A stretch of 64,000 bases of DNA from Terramyces sp. JEL0728 (taxonomy: Eukaryota > Chytridiomycota > Chytridiomycetes > Rhizophydiales > Terramycetaceae), in the NCBI GenBank assembly GCA_027603945.1, contig JADIIU010000019.1:94996-158995 (forward strand), read 5' to 3'. A program made the translations under genes and the position numbers. The stretch's first letter is position 1. The number at the start of each line of letters is the position of its first letter. The notes under the pieces were generated by a model. It ran no database searches, was not told the DNA's origin, and worked only from the letters and a program-made list of their open reading frames with translations. Below are positions 54,433 to 62,407 of this stretch, in pieces.

Positions 54433-55292
54433 TTATTCACAAGCAAATTTACCATCGAAGCTACGGTTAGGGAGATAATACCTCGTTAGAGCTATACCGA
54501 AAGCTTGTAAGAGTGTAAATGGATACTGGGCATCGATTGTGAACTTATCCTTGTCTATCCTACCAAATTGCAGACTGATGTAATCTAAATCATTCTCATG
54601 TATTATCTGGAAATTCTTTACAGATGATACAGACACCCTGCCGCCAAAATCAAGGACAAACGAGTTAGTATCGACGTTCCATTGAGGCGGTTTGTTTTTC
54701 AGGACCAAATATCGCTGCTGATCAGTTCCGTTCGAGATCCTATCTGAAAGCGACATCTTTTCTTCTTCAGGCAATGGCACAATTGGCTTTCCGTTCTCTA
54801 ATGCAGGTATTATCGCTTTTATCCTTCGCGGTCTATTGTTATCTCCAATTACCCTCTCGGTCCTAATATCGCAGAATCGTACTGGACAAACGCCAGTTCG
54901 TTCTCTCCATAAATTGAAAAACTAGTCCCGATTACGTTAGTCTTTACTTTTCCAATCAGCACATCCGAATCATTTACATTGTTTTTGGCTGTATATATTA
55001 AATATTTGGCTTCTGAATTCAACTTTTTGACGGCGTACATTACCGGTAATAATTCATCATTGTCCCTTTCTAGATACAGGGTGAATATTGACTTTATGGC
55101 TGAGCTGTATCTGACTATCCTACCCAGGGTTTTTTGAGTGACTGGCGTAGTTGCAAATTCAACGAAATTCAGCGGACGGGTTGAACTGCGATATTCCCTT
55201 ATTCTATTTGATCGCATAGGAGCTACAAAGAATTCCCTCGTTTGGGCATACAAGTCGTCCGTTGAAATATTGTCATCTTCAACGTCTTGCAT
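54433..55292 (-). CDS. TUB: Tubby-like protein (TUB/TULP C-terminal domain)
   Basis: Minus-strand exons 54853-55292 and 54433-54832, joined across a 20-nt intron, give 279 residues. Nearly the whole protein is the tubby beta-barrel: IFTLYLERD, VLIGKVKTNVIGTSFSIYG, AILGPRGPRRIKAIIP (across the intron), LKNKPPQWNVDTNSFVLDFG, GRVSVSSVKNFQIIH, LQFGRIDKDKFTIDAQYPF, and the C-terminal FDGKFACE. Tubby domains bind phosphoinositides, and TULP3-type members carry membrane cargo into cilia with IFT-A. With CEP78, TTC29 and the SHIPPO protein this supports a flagellated organism. An N-terminal IFT-A-binding helix cannot be identified. The tail reads YYLPNRSFDGKFACE, slightly longer than usual before the final motif. 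Confidence 0.92.
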
Positions 55293-55586
55293 TTTTCAAG
55301 ACAACTTTTTTACTTGATTCACATGCAGAAATTAACACTAGATTGGCCAACCATTTAAAATTATACTATCGGATCCGACAGCATATCAACATTTTGTTCG
55401 CATGCGACAAAGCCATATTCCTGACCGGACAATCAATAAGCAGTTCCGGCCGTCAACCTGGAATTGTTTAATTGATTTGGTTCTAGCTGTAACTCTAGTA
55501 TGGCATCCAATGAAAGAAACTAATTGACTCACTAGTGTGGCTTGGACTTATAATTTTTTTTGTTTCGAGGTTGAGTTTCACGATTT

Positions 55587-57156
55587 ATGCAGTACAACCC
55601 AGCACCAACGGAACAAAGAATGTAATCAATTATTAATGTAGTTTGTGCGCTTCATGCGGTACCGCAATTGCTCCAAATGCCGCCAATATGTGCTTGAATT
55701 GTATCAGAGCGGACGTTGATATTTCAGAAGGAATTCCAAAACAAGCTACAGTTCACTTTTGTAAGGGATGTGATAGATATCTTTCACCCCCAAGTATTTG
55801 GGTGCCAGCTGAATTGGAATCAAGAGAATTACTGGCAGTTTGTTTAAAGAAATTGAAAGGATTACAAAAAGTGCGCTTGGTCGACGCTTCATTTATTTGG
55901 ACTGAACCGCACTCTAGAAGAATCAAAGTGAAATTGACTATTCAAAAGGAAGTCTTTGCTTCAACCATTTTACAACAAGTCTTTGTCGTGGAATACATTG
56001 TTGCGAACCAGTACTGTGATGCTTGTGCTAGAGTTGATGCTCAATTGACGTGGAAGGCTGTCTGCCAAATTAGACAAAAAGTTCAACACAAGAGAACCTT
56101 TTTATGGCTGGAACAAGTAATTTTAAAACACAATGCACATAGAGATACAAGTAATATCCAAGAATTCAGAGACGGGCTAGACTTTTTCTATACTAGCAGA
56201 AACCATTGTATCAAAATGGTAGATTTCCTTCAATCTGTTGTCCCTGTAAAGTAGTCACTTTTTAATGTTAGAGTAAAAGAATCTCAAGAGCTGATTTCCT
56301 CTGATATTCATGCGGGCACTGCCGATTTCAAATTCACCTATTCCTTGGAATTAATACCTATTTGCAAGGACGACTTGATTTGCTTAACAAAAACCATGGC
56401 AAGACAATTGTCCAATATTTCACAATTGGTAGTGTGTACCCGTGTGAGTAACACCATTACCCTCTTGGATCCGACTACTGGCCATCACGCGGAATTAAGA
56501 GGAAGTGTATATTGGGATAAACCGTTCCCATCACTCTGCGAAACCAAAGACTTGATTGAATTCTACGTTATTGATGTTCAGTTTGAACACCAGTATCAAA
56601 AGGTATTTATTTATTTATCTAGTACGGAATCGCTACTATCGAAGTTGCCAAAGCCCATGATTTATCTCAAACATTCTTGGTCCGTTCCCACCTGGGCCAT
56701 ATTTTGAATCCTGGAGATCATTGTAAAGGCTACCAATTATCCAACTCCAACTTTAACCATGATAACTTTGAAGCATTGACTTCCAGCAAGAACAACAACA
56801 TCCCTGACATTATTCTTATAAGAAAATCTTATCCAAATGCTCGTAAAAAGTCTAGAAACCGCCAATGGAAACTCAAATCTATGGCCAAGACCGAAGACAT
56901 GGAGCAAGTGCGTACCAAACAAGAAAAGATGCAAGCTGAAAAGGACTATGAACTATTCTTGCGTGATATCGAAGAAGATCCTGAATTACGCGGTATGATG
57001 AATATCTTCAAGAACTCTGATGCGATGGAACATGATGAAGCTGATATGGACGATGAAGATGAGCCAGAAGCTGATTTCCCTGAAATCAATATGGATGAGC
57101 TCATGGATGATATGGCCGACATGCAAATCGATGAAGAAATGGAAGGTGATGAATAA
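55587..57156 (+). CDS. NMD3: 60S ribosomal export adaptor Nmd3
   Basis: Exons 55587-55621, 55642-56250, 56272-56602 and 56623-57156 give 502 residues; introns are 20, 21 and 20 nt. The N-terminal zinc-binding cysteines appear as LCASCG, MCLNC, FCKGCDRY and later YCDACARV. FTYSLELIPICKDDL and LVRSHLGHILNPGDHCKGY are the conserved central text. The C-terminus is acidic and carries Leu/Met-rich DMMDIxxxxMDELMDDM-type nuclear export features. Nmd3 binds late pre-60S subunits and recruits Crm1 for export to the cytoplasm. The first intron splits the start of the first zinc motif. An AATAAA lies 8 nt past the stop. Confidence 0.93.
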
Positions 57157-57249
57157 TGTATGTCAATAAATGATTGTTGAATTAGAATTCCGTGTAATTT
57201 CTCATTATCATTGTAATTTGCATTCCAACTTTTTTTTCAATCATCACAA

Positions 57250-57560
57250 ATGTCTGAAATCAAAGTAACATGCGCTTGACCTAGATTTCTCCATTCCCAG
57301 AAATAGACAGCACCATAAACCCATACGACAGAGCAGCAGTGTTAAAATCAAAGGAAACCTACCTCAAAGAACAGCTAGTGAGAGTAAAGGAAATCGAATA
57401 TGTGCGAAACAAGTTGCGCTGGTGTTATTACAGAGAAGGAGTTAATCACTTGCAAAAGTGTAGACATTTGTCTGTGCAGTATATTGATTTGTTGAAGGAA
57501 ATGGAGAACGGATGGTTTAAAGGGTATAAATTTCCATACCCTGAATTGAATGAACAATAA
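57250..57560 (+). CDS. NDUFB10: NADH dehydrogenase (complex I) subunit NDUFB10/PDSW-like
   Basis: A 15-nt first exon (57250-57264) and a second exon (57285-57560), joined across a 20-nt intron, give 96 residues. The signature WCYYREGVNHLQKCRHLSVQYIDLL matches the NDUFB10 core CxRREGVNHxxxCRHL, with its two conserved cysteines. NDUFB10 is an accessory subunit on the intermembrane-space side of the proximal membrane arm of complex I. Its presence implies a respiring mitochondrion with complex I, which argues against the complex-I-less parasitic fungal lineages. Human NDUFB10 is 172 residues, so this is a short form. Confidence 0.85.
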
Positions 57561-57648
57561 TTTTTGAATTGGTTTTTGGATTCAGTTTTGCGAGTCTATA
57601 TTGCAGACTAGTACTGGCTCAATTTGCTTTTAATTTTCCTTGGTTGCG

Positions 57649-57859
57649 ATGTATTTTCAAGAATCTTCAAAACAAGTTTGCCAAGCAGGGCAGACTAAAA
57701 CCTAAGAACTCTGCTGGAAGCTGGCAGGATATATCCAGAATGCCATCGAGTTCTTTGCAGTTGGACGAATTTGAAACGGATTCGTGGGCGAGATTCGACA
57801 ACGAAAAGAATGATATTATAGTTTATAAACTTGATCAGCAGTGTATCCCAACTCTTTGA
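57649..57859 (+). CDS. Possible small hypothetical protein
   Basis: The frame SAGSWQDISRMPSSSLQLDE.. to TGA 57859 looks protein-like (mixed polar, few rare codons). The only ATG that joins it in frame is 57649, across a 31-nt GT..AG segment (57676-57706), giving 59 residues. That intron is longer than normal here, which lowers confidence. The frame also stays open upstream to 57569 without an ATG. It overlaps the 3' end of the convergent cytochrome b5 reductase gene by 44 bp. The family is not recognised. Confidence 0.3.
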
Positions 57860-58882
57860 GATGCCCGCCCAATTCACCCTGAGTGTAATTTTCACCTGCT
57901 TTGCCAGCAACTGCTTCAACAAACCCATCTGGACCGCACACCAGTACACACTCTTTGGGGAGGATTTTAAGCGCCTTCAGGTCCACCAAGCCAGTTCTGT
58001 CCGCATACCCATTGTCAACAGAGTAAACAATCTTCAATTGGTTAGGATAGGTTTGCTTCAAATGATCCAATTCCGCCTTGAGAAGGATATCATTCACAGT
58101 TTTGTTTTGGTAAAACAGAGTGATTTTGGTGTGATCCAGCGGATCTTGCAAGATTTTCTTTACCAGTTGATACATTGGTGTAATTCCAGTACCAGCGCAT
58201 ACCTAATATTAGAATTACTTACCATCCCAATTTCTTTGCAGCTGTTTTTTAAATAAGCTGGCATGGTAAGGATAGGACCTCTAAGAGACACAAAATCACC
58301 AACTGCTAAATCGCGAAACATTCTTGACAGGCTGCCATCCTTGTATAATTTAATTATAAAAGTAAGGTGGGAGGAAGTACGACTGATTGGCGTATACTGT
58401 CTTCCAATTTGACATGTATCGTCTTTGATTACAACATGGAATGGCACATCAAATTCTTCTATTCCCGACTGTGCATAAACCTGATACAGCCAAGTATCAT
58501 GACTCACTTGCTGGATTTTAGTAACTTGGTTTTGGGTGAATTCAGTAGGTAGTAAAGTATTAAATTTTGGCTGTGATTTGAGGTAAAAGTAAATGAAACC
58601 ACAGAGTGCAACACCAAAAACAGCAAACCCCATTATTATTTTATCGTATTCTGGGTCGTCCTCCCACAATTCATCCTTGTCCTGTTCTACTCTGCTTGGA
58701 TTTTGGTTAATTGAGGTAGGAATGGAAACTTTTTCAGATTGAATGAACCTGTATTGCATTTGAATTGATTGACGGCAGAGAAATCGAGGCTGTGGGATAG
58801 ACTGGACGCCAAATGGTTGCGCAGCTGTATATCTGGGCCTTATAATTGATTGAATTAAATTTCTGTTGAACTTTGAAATCAT
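57816..58882 (-). CDS. NADH-cytochrome b5 reductase, mitochondrial type
   Basis: Minus-strand exons 58223-58882 and 57816-58202, joined across a 20-nt intron, give 348 residues. An Arg-rich N-terminus without acidic residues (to about residue 48) is followed by one hydrophobic helix (IIMGFAVFGVALCGFIYFYL, ~85-104). The FAD site is RQYTPIS, with IIKLYKDGSLSRMF and LRGPI. The NADH site is VCAGTGITPMYQL (assembled across the intron) and CGPDGF, ending QVYKL. It transfers electrons from NADH to cytochrome b5. The presequence plus anchor matches fungal Mcr1-type outer/inner membrane placement. A b5-fused sulfite oxidase is also present in the window, but no direct link is known. Confidence 0.92.
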
Positions 58883-58960
58883 AATTTTTTGTTTTTGTGA
58901 TGCAAAGTTGGACAGAGGAACTAGGAATTAAAATAACCAGAGTGTACTATTTTATTTAGG

Positions 58961-59663
58961 TTAAAAACAGAACCGATAAGTAACATAACTAGGTTAGCAC
59001 AGAATTACAGTCCGGCAGTTTCACTGGGGCGTGTGATTTTCACTACTTGTCCTCTTTTTAATCCCAAGTATCTTGCTATAGGATCACTACTCATGATACG
59101 TGGTAACTGAGTTTCCTTCAGACGACTACATTAATCGGCAGATTACTATCTCTGCAATAAGGTTTTTTTCGCTTCGTTGTCCAGAATAATATGCGGCGGT
59201 ACTAGTGTGTGTTTGGTGATATTAACGAGTAATTCTGCCTCTTGGAACAACTCTAATTGATATTTAGGTGCTAATTCTTGGATAACTTTATGTGCAGACG
59301 GTGTCAATTTGTTTTGATAAATTAATATTCCTGAATTAACTGGGATTACCCTTCATTATGGATTGGTTCATCATACGATCAGCAATTTTTCTAATTGGCT
59401 TGATCCCAACGGTTTCATCCTCAGTAAAGAATATCAACAATTGATCCTGGTTTTGAGAGTGTTGAACTAGAAAAGTAAGCTTTTGACGACTATATTAGTA
59501 TCGCTTACTCTACTACTCCTCCGCTGCAGTACATTTGCTTAAAAGAATCCAGAGGCATTTCTAATTCTACTTTGGACACCATATAGCCTCTGTCAGCAAC
59601 CATTTCGTGGACTGTCTTGTAAACTCTCCATAATCGAGATGCCTGTTTTGATTCTCCCTCCAT
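58961..59663 (-). CDS. RPB5: RNA polymerase I/II/III shared subunit Rpb5 (ABC27)
   Basis: Five exons on the minus strand (59509-59663, 59350-59489, 59147-59330, 59009-59125, 58961-58988) give 207 residues (yeast 215); introns are 19, 19, 21 and 20 nt. The N-terminal jaw region has [20 protein letters not shown]. The C-terminal conserved domain has [40 protein letters not shown] and [11 protein letters not shown]. The gene is so fragmented that no long open frame marks it; it appears only after removing the four micro-introns, each of which restores conserved Rpb5 text. Rpb5 sits in the lower jaw of all three nuclear RNA polymerases. Confidence 0.93.
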
Positions 59664-60106
59664 TTTTTTCAAAAAAAAATATTTTCAGTTTAGATATTTG
59701 ATATCTGATATAGTGATGGATAAAGATCTTGACGGGGTTTATATGGATTCGAAATCCACCGCAACTGCAGTTTGAGACATAGTGTACTGCAATTGGCAGG
59801 ACTACTCCGATCAAGCATTTATTTCGTGTGGTTGCAGCCTTTAGTAAAAGTATGGCATTGAGCTTGCAAAACTGCCAATGACTTTTTGAAAAGGTTTACG
59901 TAATTCCGATGAGGATTTTTATTCTAGTTGCAATATTAAATGCCCTGCCAGTAGAGATCGAATGCATACTCTACAACGTCCCCACTACCGAAATTACAGA
60001 TATTTAAAAGTGTTTGTGTGGTGAATAAGGAAAAATATGGATATTAAAATGGCGGCGTGGGTGAATAAGGATTACGCCCAGGCGTAACTCACAAGAAATC
60101 TTTCCA
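59664..60106. other. 443-bp divergent intergenic region of RPB5 and the UspA gene
   Basis: No confident gene. A 32-codon frame at 59909-60007 begins MRIFILVAILNALP, a signal-peptide-like string, and could be a tiny secreted peptide. The 12-mer GGTGAATAAGGA occurs twice, at 60020-60031 and 60060-60071, exactly 40 bp apart and within 90 bp of the UspA start. A short ATG frame at 60050-60088 (12 codons, MAAWVNKDYAQA) precedes the UspA start and may be a leader ORF if transcribed. The GGATTCGAAATCC string at 59742-59754 resembles a tRNA T-arm, but no matching acceptor or anticodon arm is present. Confidence 0.4.
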
Positions 60107-60541
60107 ATGGCCAGAACAGTATTCATTCCAATCGATGCTTCTCCGTTGACTCACAAGATTATCGACGCTGCAAAACAAATACTATTAAAAACCGATACAG
60201 TCGTTCTGTTCCATGTTTACAAACCACCGAGCAAAGAGGTGAACAGATTAGACTACTTTCAACTGACTGAAAACAAATCCGATTACTTGGATAAAGTAGA
60301 TATGGAATACCAGAACACATCCAACCGCGTTATGGACTACTACTCCCAGGAGCTGCAGGAATTCAATGTCAGAAAGACTGTTGCCGGAGGAGATGTACGA
60401 AAGTTGGTATTATTGGAAGTCAAAAAGTTGAACCCCGATATTATTATAATGGGGAAAAAGAAAGCTCACCGGCTATTTGGCCACTCACTAAGCAAACATG
60501 TAGCTAATTGTATAAATAAACCAATCCTTGTTGTCTCTTAA
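60107..60541 (+). CDS. Universal stress protein (UspA-domain) protein
   Basis: A single-exon gene of 144 residues covering one UspA domain. The N-terminal strand VFIPIDASPLTHKIIDAA is followed by TVVLFHVYKP, then VRKLVLLEVKKLNPDIIIMGKKK, and ends HSLSKHVANCINKPILVV. The ATP-binding Gx2Gx9G(S/T) motif of the nucleotide-binding class is not clearly kept: the sequence after IIMGKKK reads AHRLFGHSLSKHV. A non-ATP-binding type is therefore possible. The exact stress role is unknown. The upstream region has a 12-bp direct repeat. It is among the few intronless genes here. Confidence 0.85.
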   Translation: MARTVFIPIDASPLTHKIIDAAKQILLKTDTVVLFHVYKPPSKEVNRLDYFQLTENKSDYLDKVDMEYQNTSNRVMDYYSQELQEFNVRKTVAGGDVRKLVLLEVKKLNPDIIIMGKKKAHRLFGHSLSKHVANCINKPILVVS

Positions 60542-60729
60542 ATTAGTCGCTAATTGTACGAGGATGCGTGTCAACAAAGTTGCATTAAGAGGTCTACAGA
60601 ATTTGTAATCTCAATCGGATAATTCATCCGACATAATTACATGAAAGACACCTAATCGGGCCAAGCTCGATTATTGCCTATCACTATGAAAAAAAGATAT
60701 TATGTCATTGTATTGTTTACTAATTTTCT

Positions 60730-61320
60730 ATGGGCAAAAGTCAAGCAAAGAAAGAAGGACCAACACATAAAGTAATCATGGTAGGATCCGGTGGTGTTGG
60801 AAAGTCAGCCCTCACTTTACAGTATATGTATGGAGATTTTACCGAAGAGTATGATCCAACAAAAGCAGATTCATATCGAAAAAAAGTAAACTTAGATGGC
60901 CAAGAAACATTTGTAGATATCCTTGACACAGCAGGGCAAGAAGAATACGCTGCTATTCGCGACAATTATTACAGGTCTGGCGAAGGTTTCCTTTGCGTGT
61001 TTTCTATTCTTGAAAAAGAAAGCTTTCAACATACTCAAGAATTCCGTGATCAAATTTGCAGAGTATTAGACGACGAAAAAGTGCCATTCATTCTCGTTGG
61101 CAACAAATCTGATCTGGCAGCCCAAAGAAAGGTCACTGTTAGAGATGCGGAATTGAAGGCCAAGGAGTGGAACTGTCAATATATTGAGACTTCGGCCAAA
61201 ACTAGACAGAATGTGGAAGAGATCTTTACAAAGTTGATGAGACAGATTAGGGATCGCAAAGCTGCAACTCAAGCGAAAGAAGGGAAACCTGCAAAGTCCT
61301 CCAAATGCGTCTTAATTTGA
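60730..61320 (+). CDS. RAL: Ral-type small GTPase
   Basis: A single-exon gene of 196 residues. P-loop GSGGVGKSA, switch [16 protein letters not shown], switch [22 protein letters not shown], then NKSD and ETSAK. The switch I stretch [11 protein letters not shown] and [11 protein letters not shown] are diagnostic of Ral rather than Ras or Rap. The C-terminus is basic and ends CVLI, a CaaX box whose final Ile/Leu class favours geranylgeranylation. Ral couples to the exocyst and to vesicle traffic in animals. It is absent from many Dikarya, so its presence fits an early-diverging fungus or other opisthokont. A poly(A) signal-like AAATAAAC starts at the stop. Confidence 0.93.
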   Translation: MGKSQAKKEGPTHKVIMVGSGGVGKSALTLQYMYGDFTEEYDPTKADSYRKKVNLDGQETFVDILDTAGQEEYAAIRDNYYRSGEGFLCVFSILEKESFQHTQEFRDQICRVLDDEKVPFILVGNKSDLAAQRKVTVRDAELKAKEWNCQYIETSAKTRQNVEEIFTKLMRQIRDRKAATQAKEGKPAKSSKCVLI

Positions 61321-61383
61321 AAATAAACACTTTTTTTGATTTACCCTCATTTTAGTGGCGTGCGTATCTGAACTGCAAATCAA

Positions 61384-62296
61384 ATGGAAGAGTACCAACC
61401 GAATTGATCTAGACAACCGCAACCGGCAGTAGAATCGACTGGAGTAAAGTCTGAAGATCTGCAAAAGCAATTGGAGACGTTGAAGCTGGAAAATATTGAT
61501 TTGAAAAAGGAAAATGAGGAATTGAAAGAAGAGAATACTAATTTGAAGCAAGAACTGCAAAAGATTAAAGTTGCTACTCCGCTGCCTGCTTCTGGACGGC
61601 CTTTAAACCATATCAATAAAGGACGCGCAGCATTAAAGAAAGGGAAAGTAGTTGCAGATAAAGATCCACAACCACAAGATGAGAAAGATGATATTGTATG
61701 CATGAATTAATCAAGATCGTTGTGGAAGCTCTCCCCGAAGAAAAACCTGTTGAAGACGTGAAAAGCAGAGTGATTGCTGGGGGATTCAATCCATTCGCCA
61801 GCTTAGGAGGATTCGATCCGTCTGCAATTCAATTAAGAAAATCAGTCAGTAAACCAAGAGAAAGTTCTGTCCAAGCTCCAGCTCCAGCGGTTGAAGCATT
61901 AACAAATGCCGCAAATTCGTTGACAAAAACTGATTCAATCAAATTGGAAAGAACTGCAGATGAAGCAGCGGTAAAGAAGTGGATCTCTGATACCTTAAAG
62001 ATGGAAATTAAAGAATCATTGGTCGACGCGTTGAAGGACGGGACTATTGCTTGTAATCTTATGAATGTCCTCCGCCCAAATGATCAAATCAAGATTAAAA
62101 CCGGAAAGTTTTCATTCTTGCATAGAGTATTAAATTCTAATTTTAGGAAAACGTGGAAAACTTTCTAAAGGCGTGCAGCCTTCTAGGAATCGAAAGGCAG
62201 TATATGTGCGAAATCGACGACATGTTGAATGCGAATAATACCAACCTAGTCCTGCTTACGCTAGAAGAATTGAAAAATCTTTCAATTAAGGTGTAA
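61384..62296 (+). CDS. Calponin-homology domain protein with N-terminal coiled coil
   Basis: Exons 61384-61391 (8 nt), 61413-61695, 61716-62126 and 62147-62296 give 283 residues; introns are 21, 20 and 20 nt. Residues ~20-65 form a coiled coil (LKLENIDLKKENEELKEENTNLKQEL). A linker with a WASP/WH2-unlike basic patch follows. Residues ~180-283 form one CH domain of the transgelin/calponin type: VKKWISDTLKMEIKESLVDALKDG, LMNVLRPN, and ENVENFLKACSLLGIERQYMCEIDDM. Single CH domains of this type bind and bundle F-actin (yeast Scp1). The fusion with a coiled coil is not the usual calponin layout. The 8-nt first exon encodes only the Met and parts of two Glu codons. Confidence 0.82.
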
Positions 62297-62407
62297 TAAA
62301 AGTCTCTTTCTTTGTAGTCCAATCAATGATGGGTGGATGATGTCAACCAATGACATTGTCTTTTTGAGATGCTTTCAACAATTTAGAAATCTTGCAAATA
62401 AATAATA

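Noticed and set aside
59730..59800. tRNA gene suggested by GGATTCGAAATCC
   Set aside because: No acceptor-stem partner, D-arm or anticodon arm can be folded around it.
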